A stretch of 64,000 nt of DNA from Alphaproteobacteria bacterium (GTDB taxonomy: Bacteria > Pseudomonadota > Alphaproteobacteria > Caulobacterales > Caulobacteraceae): positions 62,001-126,000 of the forward strand of contig JAHKAM010000028.1 of the NCBI GenBank assembly GCA_018826515.1, in the 5' to 3' direction. Positions 40,984 through 50,086 of the stretch are shown here, piece by piece; the stretch's first letter is position 1, and every line of letters begins with the position of its first letter. The notes below the pieces were generated by a model, which saw nothing but the letters and a program-made list of their open reading frames with translations, did no database searches and was not told where the DNA came from. The position numbers and the translations under genes were made by a program.

Positions 40984-41280
40984 ATGAACCGGAGACAGAC
41001 GTTCGCCAGCCTTGGGTTGGCTCTATTGTTGGCCGTCGGGACGGCTTCGCCCACTTCGGGTCAGCAGCAGCGGCAGTCTGACGCCCAGATTCGGCAGACG
41101 ATGATCCGACAATCCATCGCCAGCTATTCGGGCTCGTGCCCGTGTCCCTACAGCACGGCACGAAACGGCAGCCGTTGTGGCGGTCGAAGCGCATACAGCC
41201 GGCCGGGAGGCGCTTCGCCGCTCTGCTACGCCAGCGATATTTCCGACGCACAAGTCGCGGCCTACCGGCGATCACACTAG
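40984..41280 (+). CDS. small exported Cys-rich protein paired with the nuclease
   Basis: 98 residues with a signal peptide (FASLGLALLLAVGTASPTSG). The mature domain has SCPCPYSTARNGSRCGGRSAYSRPGG then SPLCY, four to five Cys in a pattern that I have seen in small proteins near exported nucleases. The gene ends 35 bases before the nuclease gene on the same strand, suggesting a secreted pair. Role unknown. Confidence 0.7.
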   Translation: MNRRQTFASLGLALLLAVGTASPTSGQQQRQSDAQIRQTMIRQSIASYSGSCPCPYSTARNGSRCGGRSAYSRPGGASPLCYASDISDAQVAAYRRSH

Positions 41281-41315
41281 CGCGAAACAAGCAGCTGAAG
41301 CTCCGAGGGAAGACC

Positions 41316-42302
41316 ATGGCGACCAAGAGATTTGCGTGGATCTTCGGCGCGCTCGCGCTGATCATTGCATTTCCGAGCGCGAGCTATGCCGCTGACTGTA
41401 CGGCGGCCCAGCGCCAAGCGGCTGACCGTGAGTTGTGGCTCAACGAGCGCGACCGAGATCTAGCGACCGAGATGGTGTTCCCGTGGGGCGCGCCCGCTCC
41501 GGTCGACACCCCGAGCCAGCGTCGCCTGGTCCAGAGGGACTATGTGATCGAGTATGATGACGATCTGCAGGGTCCCCTCTGGGCGGCCAATGTCTTGGGC
41601 CTAAAGGACCTCAAGGGCGGCCGCATCGACTGCTTCCGCCAAGATCCGCGGATTCCAGGCGCGGTGGCGTCACGTCCATCCGACTATGACGAGGCGATCT
41701 TCGATCAAGGGCACATGGTGCCGAACGCGGACATGACGTTCGGTGACGTTCCGGTCATCAACACCTTCATCATGTCGAACATGTCGCCCCAGTTTTGCCA
41801 GTTCAACCGTGGCGTCTGGCAAATCCTCGAGACGTTCGAGCGGCACTGGGGGAAGGACGGGACGCCTGTCTACATTCTCAACGGAGCGGTCTTCGACCGG
41901 AATGGCGACGGGCTTCGGGATACGGACCATGAGAGCGTCCGGATGCGATCGCGCTCCGGCCGGACCAACGTCGCCGTGCCCTCAGCCTACTTCAAAATCT
42001 TGGCGCGCGAGGGAAGCGACGGGCGGATGCATACGCTCACCATCCTTCTGCCGCACGACCAGACCGACGTGGATGGCCAGGTCGCCGTTGATTACCTGCG
42101 CGCCCACATCTCCACACTCGGAGCCGTGGAGCGGCTCGCCGGAATGGACTTCTTTCCGGACGCGCCCGAAGAGCTGATCGAGGATCGGGTGCTTTGGGAT
42201 GTGGCTGGGGCGTCCTTCAGAAGCCTCGTCGCCGCCCCATGCCGCCGCACCGCTGGAGCGGTCATCGCCGAAGGAAATCCCCGGGTCTTTGCTTTGCCTT
42301 AG
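41316..42302 (+). CDS. exported DNA/RNA non-specific endonuclease (NUC family)
   Basis: 328 residues from the ATG at 41316. A signal peptide (FGALALIIAFPSASYA) is followed by the beta-beta-alpha-metal nuclease domain: the DRGH motif appears as FDQGHMVPNADMTFGD (His general base), and NTFIMSNMSPQFCQFNRGVW supplies the metal-binding Asn. The C-terminus is unrelated. Such enzymes degrade extracellular or periplasmic nucleic acid; on an island this may supply nutrients or guard against other DNA. Asp-Gln-Gly-His instead of Asp-Arg-Gly-His is a tolerated variant. Confidence 0.88.
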   Translation: MATKRFAWIFGALALIIAFPSASYAADCTAAQRQAADRELWLNERDRDLATEMVFPWGAPAPVDTPSQRRLVQRDYVIEYDDDLQGPLWAANVLGLKDLKGGRIDCFRQDPRIPGAVASRPSDYDEAIFDQGHMVPNADMTFGDVPVINTFIMSNMSPQFCQFNRGVWQILETFERHWGKDGTPVYILNGAVFDRNGDGLRDTDHESVRMRSRSGRTNVAVPSAYFKILAREGSDGRMHTLTILLPHDQTDVDGQVAVDYLRAHISTLGAVERLAGMDFFPDAPEELIEDRVLWDVAGASFRSLVAAPCRRTAGAVIAEGNPRVFALP

Positions 42303-42382
42303 AGCCGCGGGCCGTCTCACGCGCTGCTACATTGTCCAGTCTGAGGGACCGACTGCAAAGTGGACCAAAGGAGAGCTCTTCG

Positions 42383-42856
42383 ATGAAGAAGACCCTGCCA
42401 GGCAGACCTAAGACCGACCGCTTTGGACGGTTTGCTGGAAAGCTCGTTCTGGTCCTGCTCGACAACAAGGACGGTCCTTCGATCCGCAACGGGCGGTCCC
42501 TCTGGGGTGTCCAGCGCGCGCTTGAGTACCAAGCCGGCGACGATCCCGAGGAGCTCATCATCGTTCCGCCCGGCTTCGTGACCGATCTCGCGTCCGTGCC
42601 CCGGATCGTCTGGTCCTTCTATCCGCCGGACGGCCCTTGGGCGAAGGCGGCGATCATCCACGACTTCCTTTACTGGACGAAGGGAACGGGCGAGTGGCAC
42701 GACCATGTTGGCATCACCCGCGTGATGCCGTACTCCCGAAAAGAGGCCGACGACATTCTGAAAGAGGCGATGGCCGACCGGAAAGTCGGGAAGTGGGAGC
42801 AGTTCGTCATCTGGCTGTCAGTACGGCTCGGCGGAGCTGGCGGTTGGGGGAAGTGA
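42383..42856 (+). CDS. DUF1353 family protein
   Basis: 157 residues with an AAAGGAGAG ribosome binding site. The DUF1353 hallmarks are ELIIVPPGFVTDLASVPRIVW, the hydrophobic AKAAIIHDFLYW, and SRKEADDILKEAMADRKVGKW. The family is common in phages and mobile elements and its activity is unknown. A C-terminal helical segment follows. Confidence 0.88.
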   Translation: MKKTLPGRPKTDRFGRFAGKLVLVLLDNKDGPSIRNGRSLWGVQRALEYQAGDDPEELIIVPPGFVTDLASVPRIVWSFYPPDGPWAKAAIIHDFLYWTKGTGEWHDHVGITRVMPYSRKEADDILKEAMADRKVGKWEQFVIWLSVRLGGAGGWGK

Positions 42857-43205
42857 ATGTGCCCCAGCGGGTCGCCGGCCATTCGGTCGCTGTTGGTCTC
42901 TGCAGAGGTTCTTGGCTTTCGGAGACGGCGCTAGAAGTCCGGGTCGAGCCGCGTGGTAGCGGCGATCTGGTCGATCAGAGCCCCATGAAAAATTTCCAGC
43001 GCTCGGCAGAGTTGGATGAACTCGATGACAAGGGAACAGAACGAGAGCCGGACGCTGGCTGCCACGTCTCAACCAACTGAAACCACCCGTCGCCTCCGCT
43101 TGCGGCACATCACCAGCTCTCGCCCACTCCTGTCCCCAAGGATTTCCCTTGCTGCCGATGACCAAAGGGCGTTGAGTCTCGACTGTAACGGGAGGGGAGG
43201 CCCGG
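42857..43205. other. spacer before hxsB with a degraded fragment
   Basis: About 350 bases. Plus-strand frames here are open but not protein-like, and I find no hxsD. The minus strand holds the XRE remnant described separately. A GGGAGGGGAGG ribosome binding site for hxsB ends the spacer. Confidence 0.5.
42931..43029 (-). pseudogene. C-terminal remnant of an XRE regulator
   Basis: The minus-strand frame reads VIEFIQLCRALEIFHGALID and ends TTRLDPDF before a TAG at 42931-42933. This matches the C-termini of the XRE genes at 37295 (VLEFVVLCRALELDP) and 40573. No matching HTH part lies upstream. Confidence 0.35.
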
Positions 43206-44651
43206 TTGCGACGCTCGACATCGCTCGACAACGACGGCCACCGCGTGCTGGTCAGCAACGACTTCGGCGACTACGCCGTCCTCGACGCGCCGACCCATGC
43301 CCGCCTCATGGCGGGCACCCTGGATCGCTCTGAGCAGCGTTACCGGGACCTCGAAGCGCGCAGTCTTCTGGATGACCGCGGCCCTGACGCCTGGAGCGAC
43401 CTCGAGCGGGCCGCCCATGCCACCCGCAAATCCTTCCTTCTCGAGGGGCCCTCCCTCCACATTTTCGTGGTCACACTACGCTGTGACCACAGCTGCCAGT
43501 ATTGCCAGGTGTCCCGGGCGGCGGTGGACGCGATCGGTTTCGATATGTCGTCTGAGGACGCCGCCCATGCGGTCGATCGGGTCTTCGAGTCGCCGTCGCA
43601 GGATGTCACTTTGGAGTTCCAGGGTGGAGAGCCAGCGCTCCGGTTCGACCGCGTTCGCGAGATCGTCGAGCTGGCCCTCAAACGCAACGAGACCGAAGAG
43701 CGTCGACTGACCTTCTCCATGGTCTCGACCCTTCACCACCTGACCGACGAGGACCTGGAGTTCTGCCGCGAGCATCAGATCCGCCTGTCCACTTCGATCG
43801 ACGGCCCGGCGGATGTGCACGACCGCAATCGGCCGAACCCGACGCGGGACAGCTGGGCACGGACGATGGCGGCGCTCGAGCGCGCCCGGGCCGTGCTCGG
43901 CGAAGAGGGCGTGAGCGCGCTTCCGACCCTGACCCGGGCCGCCCTCAACGACCCGGTACGCCTGATCGATCACTACCGGGAACTCGGTTTTCCCTCGATC
44001 TTTCTGCGTCCGATTAGCCCCTATGGTTTCGCGCTCAAGACCCGCCGCGCCATCGGTTACGACATGGCGGAGTTCATTACCTTCTACGAGGCGGCGCTGG
44101 ATTACGTCTTGGAGCTCAACGCCCGGGGCGAGGCCTTCGAGGAGACCTATGCTTCGATCCTGCTGCGCCACATCCTGACGCCGTTCCATTCCGGCTATGT
44201 CGATCTCCGGTCGCCCGCCGGCGCCGGGCTCGGCGTGCTGGTCTATGACTACGACGGCCAGGTGTATCCTGCCGACGAGGCGCGGATGGCGGCGCGGACC
44301 GGCGATACCCGGTTCGCCCTCGGTTATGTCAGTCAGTCCTTCAACGAGCTCATGGGCTCACCGGCGATGCAGTGGCTGGCGACCGGCGCTGTCGCCGAGA
44401 CGCTGCCCGGCTGTTCGACCTGCGCCTTCGTGCCCTTCTGCGGGGCGGACCCGGTCTACCATGCCTCCGTCCAGGGCGACCCCATCGGCGACAGGACTGA
44501 CAGCGAACACTGCTCGAAGCACACGGCCCTGTTCCGGCTCCTGTTCAACCGCCTCGCGGACGCCGACGCCGCGACCTTGGCGACCTTCACCTCCTGGGCG
44601 CTACGCAAGCCCCGCCACGAGGTTCTCCAGCCCGGTTGGGTGGACCGATGA
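43206..44651 (+). CDS. hxsB: His-Xaa-Ser system radical SAM maturase HxsB
   Basis: 481 residues from a TTG at 43206, preceded by GGGAGGGGAGG. The radical SAM motif is VVTLRCDHSCQYCQVSRAAV (C-x3-C-x2-C); LEFQGGEPALRFD binds SAM. The C-terminal SPASM-like region has CSTCAFVPFCGADP and a later Cys. The N-terminal RVLVSNDFGDYAVLDAPTH is the HxsB-specific start domain. HxsB with HxsC modifies the His-Xaa-Ser repeats of HxsA. It overlaps hxsC by ATGA. Confidence 0.9.
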   Translation: MRRSTSLDNDGHRVLVSNDFGDYAVLDAPTHARLMAGTLDRSEQRYRDLEARSLLDDRGPDAWSDLERAAHATRKSFLLEGPSLHIFVVTLRCDHSCQYCQVSRAAVDAIGFDMSSEDAAHAVDRVFESPSQDVTLEFQGGEPALRFDRVREIVELALKRNETEERRLTFSMVSTLHHLTDEDLEFCREHQIRLSTSIDGPADVHDRNRPNPTRDSWARTMAALERARAVLGEEGVSALPTLTRAALNDPVRLIDHYRELGFPSIFLRPISPYGFALKTRRAIGYDMAEFITFYEAALDYVLELNARGEAFEETYASILLRHILTPFHSGYVDLRSPAGAGLGVLVYDYDGQVYPADEARMAARTGDTRFALGYVSQSFNELMGSPAMQWLATGAVAETLPGCSTCAFVPFCGADPVYHASVQGDPIGDRTDSEHCSKHTALFRLLFNRLADADAATLATFTSWALRKPRHEVLQPGWVDR

Positions 44652-45799
44652 GCCTGGCGCTGCACACCCACGCCCGGGTCGACGGCGCCGCGGTCACCGG
44701 CCTTTACAAGGTGCTGACGCTCGAGGAGGCGGTGCGAGGGGCGTACCCATCCGGGGACGTGCTTCTCTGGGAAGCCGCGGCGCCCGGCTACGCCGGCAGC
44801 GTGTTCGCAGATGAAGGCGAGGGGACGGGCCTGACGATCTCCCGGCTCCGCGATCCGGCCGTGATCCAGCCGGGCGACGTCGTGCGGGTGCGGCCCGGCT
44901 CGACCATGGTCTCCGTCATGTATCGGCGCGGATCCGCCGCCAATACCCTGTTCGCCACGGAGCGCTGCAACAGCCGTTGCCTGATGTGCTCGCAGCCGCC
45001 GCGAACCGACGACGACGGCTGGCGCGTGGCCGAACTGCTGCGGCTGATCGATCTGATCGACCACGACGAAGCCCAGCTGGGGATCAGCGGCGGCGAACCC
45101 ACCCTGCTCGGCGACGACCTCGGCCGGCTGATCGACGCCTGCGCCCGTCGCCTTCCGGACACTCATCTGCACATCCTCAGCAACGGCCGGACCTTCTGCG
45201 ATCGGGCGGTCGCGGCCTCGCTTGGCGACCGTGGCCATCCGTCCCTGACCTGGGGCGTGCCCCTCTACGCTGACCATGCCGAACTGCACGACGAGGTTGT
45301 CGACGCCCACGGCGCGTTCGAGGAGACGATCCAGGGTCTCTACGAGCTCGGCCGCCTCGGGGCCCGGATCGAGATCCGGGTGGTGCTGCACGGCCTGACC
45401 GTGGATCGCCTGCCGCAGCTAGCCTCCTACATCTACCGGCGCCTGCCTTTCGTGGAGCATGTGGCGTTGATGGGCTTGGAGCCCATGGGCTATGCCAAGA
45501 CCAATCGCGAGCGGCTCTGGATCGACCCTGCCGACTACCTCAGGCCGTTGGCCGACGCCGTCTTCTTCCTCGCCCACCGGGGGCTCCCGGTTTCGATCTA
45601 CAACCTGCCGCTCTGCGTCCTGCCCGAGTCTCTGTGGCCGTACGCTCGGCAGTCAATCTCTGACTGGAAGAACACTTTCGCGCCCGAGTGCGCGGGCTGC
45701 GAGCTCGTTGCGTCGTGCAGCGGCTTTTTCGCCTCCGCCGGCCCCGCCTGGCGCAGCCGCGCCGTCCGTCCTCTCAAGCTCTTGGAGACTGCCGCATGA
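44648..45799 (+). CDS. hxsC: His-Xaa-Ser system radical SAM maturase HxsC
   Basis: 383 residues. The cluster motif is LFATERCNSRCLMCSQPP (C-x3-C-x2-C), with LGISGGEPTLLGDDL downstream and a C-terminal C-x2-C-x5-C (APECAGCELVASCSG). The first 90 residues are the HxsC-specific domain. Together with HxsB it forms the two-enzyme radical SAM set of the His-Xaa-Ser system. It overlaps hxsB and hxsA by four bases each, so all three are translated in a coupled way. Confidence 0.9.
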   Translation: MSLALHTHARVDGAAVTGLYKVLTLEEAVRGAYPSGDVLLWEAAAPGYAGSVFADEGEGTGLTISRLRDPAVIQPGDVVRVRPGSTMVSVMYRRGSAANTLFATERCNSRCLMCSQPPRTDDDGWRVAELLRLIDLIDHDEAQLGISGGEPTLLGDDLGRLIDACARRLPDTHLHILSNGRTFCDRAVAASLGDRGHPSLTWGVPLYADHAELHDEVVDAHGAFEETIQGLYELGRLGARIEIRVVLHGLTVDRLPQLASYIYRRLPFVEHVALMGLEPMGYAKTNRERLWIDPADYLRPLADAVFFLAHRGLPVSIYNLPLCVLPESLWPYARQSISDWKNTFAPECAGCELVASCSGFFASAGPAWRSRAVRPLKLLETAA

Positions 45800-46854
45800 A
45801 CTGGCGTGACCACCTCGCCCTACTGCTCGGCGCAGCCAGCCCGTTCGCCGCGCCAGACCTCGCCCTCGCCGCGCCCGACACCGCCCCGTCTGCGGACAAG
45901 GACCCGAACCACGCGGAACGGAGCCCGACCTTCTGGCGCGATCCCGCCCAGGCCAAGCGGCTTTTCGAGCTCGCCCAGCACCGGAGCCACTCCAGCCACC
46001 GCAGCCACAGCTCGCACCGCTCCCACTATTCGGGAAGCGGCGGGTATCGCGCGCCGGCCCCGCCGGCTCCGCGCTACACTCCGCCTGCGCCCCGCAGAAC
46101 GACCCCGGCTCCGTCCGCGCCTCGATCGACGCCGCCTTCGACGATCGCGCCACTGTACGCTCCGCCGCCCCCCCGGACGCCCGCTCCCGACACGACGCGA
46201 CCCTTCGTCTCATCGGGAGCGTCGGTCCCCAGCGCCAACCTCTCCGGCCGGGCCTTCACCCAATCGGAAATCCGGCAGATCGTACGCCGTGTGCAAGCCG
46301 CCTTGACGGTTCGTGGCTATGACCCGGGCGGTATCGACGGCCTGCTGGGCGACCGCACTAGGTCCAGCCTGCGCGCCTTTCAGACCGCCAGCGGCCTGCG
46401 GGTCACGGGCTACCTCGACCTAGAGACACTCGACGCCCTTGGCATCACTACCGCCGAACCCTCTCTGGGCGCCGCGTCGGCAGCGCCGCGACCCCAGCCG
46501 GACAGTACGCCGACGCTTGCGCCCGCCACCGGCGCCGCTCCCCAACCCCTGGGGCCTGTCGCGGCCACGAGGCCCGCCGCTCCCGAATGGCTCGACCAGC
46601 CTACGGCTGCCGATCTCGAACGCCTGCGTCCCTCGCCGGCGGGCGGACGCGCCGGCCTCGCCACGGTGCGCTGCCGCGTCCATGACGACGGAACTCTGAC
46701 CGAATGCGTCTCGCTCTCCGAGGTGCCCTTGGGCAGCCGTTACGGTCAGGCCGCCGTTCGCGCTTCGGCGCTCTACCGGATGCGCATCGACGGCGCATTC
46801 TCCGGCTTCGTAGGGCAGCAAATCGACGTGCCGGTCGCCTGGCCGGCCCGCTAG
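45796..46854 (+). CDS. hxsA: His-Xaa-Ser repeat protein HxsA
   Basis: 352 residues with a signal-like N-terminus. Residues about 62-79 are six His-Xaa-Ser repeats in tandem (HRSHSSHRSHSSHRSHYS), the target of HxsB/HxsC. A Pro-rich linker follows, then a peptidoglycan-binding domain (VQAALTVRGYDPGGIDGLLG, RTRSSLRAFQTASGLRVTGY), and at the C-terminus a TonB C-terminal-like domain (LATVRCRVHDDGTLTECVSL). This places the modified protein in the cell envelope, linking the cell wall to the modified repeat. The ATG overlaps the hxsC stop. Confidence 0.92.
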   Translation: MNWRDHLALLLGAASPFAAPDLALAAPDTAPSADKDPNHAERSPTFWRDPAQAKRLFELAQHRSHSSHRSHSSHRSHYSGSGGYRAPAPPAPRYTPPAPRRTTPAPSAPRSTPPSTIAPLYAPPPPRTPAPDTTRPFVSSGASVPSANLSGRAFTQSEIRQIVRRVQAALTVRGYDPGGIDGLLGDRTRSSLRAFQTASGLRVTGYLDLETLDALGITTAEPSLGAASAAPRPQPDSTPTLAPATGAAPQPLGPVAATRPAAPEWLDQPTAADLERLRPSPAGGRAGLATVRCRVHDDGTLTECVSLSEVPLGSRYGQAAVRASALYRMRIDGAFSGFVGQQIDVPVAWPAR

Positions 46855-46861
46855 CGCATCA

Positions 46862-48130
46862 ATGACGCCCGAACGGCCCGACCCGTTTTCCAGTCCCGAG
46901 GCCCCTCGCCGAAAGGGCCTATGGGTCGCCGGCCTGGCGCTCGCGGCCTTGGGCGTATTCGGCCTGCTGAAGGCCGCCGATGGCCCGAACCCGCGGAGCG
47001 CGGCGCGACCTCTTGCGGCGCCCGTGACCTTGGCGGTGACTGCGGCGCCCGATACGGATCCGATGGATGCGTGGGTCGAATGGGAGAGCAGTCAGGGCTC
47101 GACGGAACACCGGATCGGTGGCTACCGAATCGAGGTCTCGTCCAGCCTGGACTCCAGCGGGCTTTATGCGCCGCGCATCCGCCTGACCAACGCGACCGGC
47201 ACCAACACCGAAGTTATCGGGGTCGGGACGGGCTACGCAGCCAACGCTGCATTCGCCGTCACCCTCTTGGACGCCAAGGCCTCCGCCCCGCAGGTGCTGG
47301 TGAGCCTGTTCACCGGCGGTGCGCACTGCTGCAGCGTCATCACCGTGCTCGAAAGCCGCGGCGGGCAGTGGCGATCCTACGACCTCGGCAGCTGGGACGG
47401 CGACACGCCCGCCATGCCGCAGGATCTCGACGGCGACGGCATGAAGGAGTTCCGCTTCGTCGACCAGGCCTTCCTGTATGCCTTCGCCTCCTACGCGGAG
47501 AGCTGGGCCCCTCCGGTCATCCAGAAGATCGTCGACGGCCGTGTCCAAGACGTTTCCAAGGCGGCGGCCTACCGGTCGATCTACGAGCAGGCTGCCGCGG
47601 AAAGCAGAACCGCCTGTTTGGAGAAGTCCAACGGCGCCTGCGCCGCCTATGTCGCGTCCGCTGCCCGGGCGGGGCGGCTCGACGCCGCTTGGACGGAAAT
47701 GCTGAACGCTTTCGACCAAGTATCGGACTGGCAGCTACCGACCGCCTGCCGAGTTCGGACCTCGGGCAGTTGCCCGCTTGGCGCGGAGATGAGGTTCTCA
47801 ACCTTCCCGGAGGCGCTGCAGTGGTTCCTTGGTGAGCACGGCTACGCCGATAAGGTGTATGTCCCGCCGCTCAACGCCACGGGCCCCAGTTACGATTGCG
47901 GGGCGGCGCGCACTGTATCGGAACGCGCGATCTGCCGCTCGCCTGACCTCGCGGTGCTCGACCGCACCTTGGCCGTCGCCTATGCCCGCGCGATGGCGCT
48001 GTCGCGCGACCGCACGGCCCTTCGCTCTACGCAACGCTCGTTCCACCAAGCGAGGCGGGATGAGGGCGATGTCGTTCTGTTGGCGTCACTCTACGAAGAT
48101 CGGATCGACGAGCTCCTTGCCATCGATTGA
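46862..48130 (+). CDS. membrane-anchored protein with LprI-like C-terminal domain
   Basis: 422 residues, 7 bases after hxsA. One membrane anchor (KGLWVAGLALAALGVFGLLK) is followed by a periplasmic domain with a Cys pair (TGGAHCCSVITVL) and DLDGDGMKEFRFVD, an FG-GAP/calcium-loop-like strand. The C-terminal 80 residues (PSYDCGAARTVSERAICRSP with the following helix ALSRDRTALRSTQRSFHQAR) are a lysozyme-inhibitor LprI/DUF1311-like domain. With the peptidoglycan-binding HxsA next to it, a joint envelope role is likely. Confidence 0.75.
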   Translation: MTPERPDPFSSPEAPRRKGLWVAGLALAALGVFGLLKAADGPNPRSAARPLAAPVTLAVTAAPDTDPMDAWVEWESSQGSTEHRIGGYRIEVSSSLDSSGLYAPRIRLTNATGTNTEVIGVGTGYAANAAFAVTLLDAKASAPQVLVSLFTGGAHCCSVITVLESRGGQWRSYDLGSWDGDTPAMPQDLDGDGMKEFRFVDQAFLYAFASYAESWAPPVIQKIVDGRVQDVSKAAAYRSIYEQAAAESRTACLEKSNGACAAYVASAARAGRLDAAWTEMLNAFDQVSDWQLPTACRVRTSGSCPLGAEMRFSTFPEALQWFLGEHGYADKVYVPPLNATGPSYDCGAARTVSERAICRSPDLAVLDRTLAVAYARAMALSRDRTALRSTQRSFHQARRDEGDVVLLASLYEDRIDELLAID

Positions 48131-48304
48131 TCTTGGTTCTCCTCTGACTCGGCGCGGACGGGCGGAATGTCTGCTTTCGGAGGACGTTCCTGTCGCTTGG
48201 GTGGCGGCGACTGCCGCCAGCAAGATGCGAAAGCGATTCATATCGCTGTTTTGTATCCTCCCAAGCTTTACTGTACCTATGAGGGTCAACGCTGGGAGAA
48301 CAGC
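48131..48304. other. leader of the TIGR04141-like gene
   Basis: About 170 bases with falling GC. The open frame from 48167 is not used here because a TTG at 48305 has a GGGAGAA ribosome binding site and starts the conserved part. No clear promoter. Confidence 0.4.
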
Positions 48305-50053
48305 TTGAGTACGAAGACCGAAGAAAAAGAGCTTGGGCAGATATCTGTTTTCCTCGCCAAGGGCGGAAAACCCTTTGACGACGTGGTCGATTGGGAGTCG
48401 GGCGTTCGCGGCCGGCCGAAATACAGCGACAACAGCTTCAAGGTGGGGGAGGTCGATTGCCGCTTCATATACTTCGAGTCTGTCGCGCGTAAAAACAACC
48501 CGCCTTGGCTGGAGTTCGCCAATGCAAAGTTGCCCGCTGATGATCAGATTAGCTTTTCGGCGGAAAGCCGAAGCGCCAACGGCATCCTGGGTATCAACGT
48601 CGAAGGCCGTCTCTTCATCGCGGCGTTCGGGCGAAGTGCTTCCGCCACATTGAAGCGGCGCGAACTAGAGTTGGACTTCGGTGTGAAGGCCGCCATGAAC
48701 ATGTGCGGCAACGAGGAACTGCGCCAGGCTCGGACCCAGAACAACTCGATTACGCCCACCCATATTGATCGCCAAGTTAGCCGGCCGACAGACACGTTCG
48801 TCTTTGGGCTTAGTGAGGCCGAGGACCTGAAATCCATCTCCGCTCACATGAAGGGCGACCCCAAAGTCACGCTCCAGGGGCGAGACCATCTGACAATCAA
48901 AATCTTGGGCGACGATAAGCTCACATGGGACGGGTTGATCGAGCGCTGCCGCGCTTTCTCCGGCGCATACGATAGCGATGATTTTGTCGATCTGTTTCCC
49001 AATTACCGGAACTACAAGCCTGCGACTGAGGCAGAAGTCGGTGATCTCGATAACCTGCTCATTGAGGCGCTCAAAGCGCGGCAGTTCGACGAGATCCAGC
49101 TATGGATTCCGGAGTTTATCCCGGGCGACGAATACAGCTTCACCTACACCGACAACGACAAGCGCGATAACGAGGTTTACGCCTATCTCGACATCGAGAA
49201 ATTGGGCGAGCAGGTCGACCTGGACAAGGTGACCATCAAGCGGCTCAAGGACAAAAGAGTTTACGCCTATTCCCTTGCAGAGGACCGCGTCGAGTCGTCC
49301 AAATGGTGGTGCTTGTACGATTGCTTCGTCTTCGAGCAGAAGCTTGGAGATGGCTACTTCCTGTTGTCGGACGGAGACTGGAAGCGCGTCGAGCAGAAGT
49401 TCTACGACTCCATCATCGAGTTCGTGCGCGACCACGTCGTCGAAGAACCCTACGAAGCGATCTACAAGGGCATCTCGATCGCCGACATGGCGACCATGAA
49501 AAACCGCGAGGCCATGTTCAACAATGAGGCCTGCGTCAGGCGGCCCAAAAGCATCAAGTTTGACATGGCCCAGCTGCGGATCGGGACCGGGGCCAGGAAC
49601 AAGGAGTTCTGCGATATCCTCGATCTGACGGACGACGATGTCATGCGGATCATCAACTGCAAGCCGTTCAAGGGCGCGTCCGCAATCACCTACCTGTTCG
49701 CTCAGACGACCTTTTACTGCGAGTCCTTCCTCAAGGACCCGACCTTCATCACCGAAATTCGAAATCACATCGCGGTGTCAACGAGTCCGACGAAGGCCGA
49801 CTATTTGCGCCACATCGGCACCGAGCCGAAAGAAGTGAACGGCGCAAATTATCAGATCTGTCTCTGGTTGCTTTGCGACGCGGCGAAGCCTCTGCCAACC
49901 AAGGTCAACCTTCCCCTCGTTGCCCAGCACGGCCTCAAGCTCTTGTGTGATCACCTCCAAGGGACGTGCAAGTTTTCCAAGATCGTTCTGAGGTTCGTCC
50001 CGGTCCATATGGCAGCGTTCAAGCGCGCTGTTGCGCCCAAGAAGGCAGCATAG
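48305..50053 (+). CDS. TIGR04141/DUF6119-type sporadically distributed protein
   Basis: 582 residues from the TTG at 48305. It begins with a conserved beta segment (LGQISVFLAKGGKPFDDVVD) and includes RRELELDFGVKAAMNMCGNE, WWCLYDCFVFEQKLGDGYFL and EFCDILDLTDDDVMRIINCK. This order fits the large proteins known as TIGR04141, which occur patchily in mobile and defence-rich DNA. I see no nuclease or P-loop motif. Lower GC than the hxs genes suggests a separate origin. A defence role is an inference from context. Confidence 0.7.
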   Translation: MSTKTEEKELGQISVFLAKGGKPFDDVVDWESGVRGRPKYSDNSFKVGEVDCRFIYFESVARKNNPPWLEFANAKLPADDQISFSAESRSANGILGINVEGRLFIAAFGRSASATLKRRELELDFGVKAAMNMCGNEELRQARTQNNSITPTHIDRQVSRPTDTFVFGLSEAEDLKSISAHMKGDPKVTLQGRDHLTIKILGDDKLTWDGLIERCRAFSGAYDSDDFVDLFPNYRNYKPATEAEVGDLDNLLIEALKARQFDEIQLWIPEFIPGDEYSFTYTDNDKRDNEVYAYLDIEKLGEQVDLDKVTIKRLKDKRVYAYSLAEDRVESSKWWCLYDCFVFEQKLGDGYFLLSDGDWKRVEQKFYDSIIEFVRDHVVEEPYEAIYKGISIADMATMKNREAMFNNEACVRRPKSIKFDMAQLRIGTGARNKEFCDILDLTDDDVMRIINCKPFKGASAITYLFAQTTFYCESFLKDPTFITEIRNHIAVSTSPTKADYLRHIGTEPKEVNGANYQICLWLLCDAAKPLPTKVNLPLVAQHGLKLLCDHLQGTCKFSKIVLRFVPVHMAAFKRAVAPKKAA

Positions 50054-50086
50054 GGTCAAGTTGAGGGGCCATGACCGATGGATCGC

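Noticed and set aside
42853..43080. Open plus-strand frame before hxsB considered as hxsD
   Set aside because: The translation has no resemblance to HxsD that I can see and no good ribosome binding site; the opposite strand shows an XRE fragment there.
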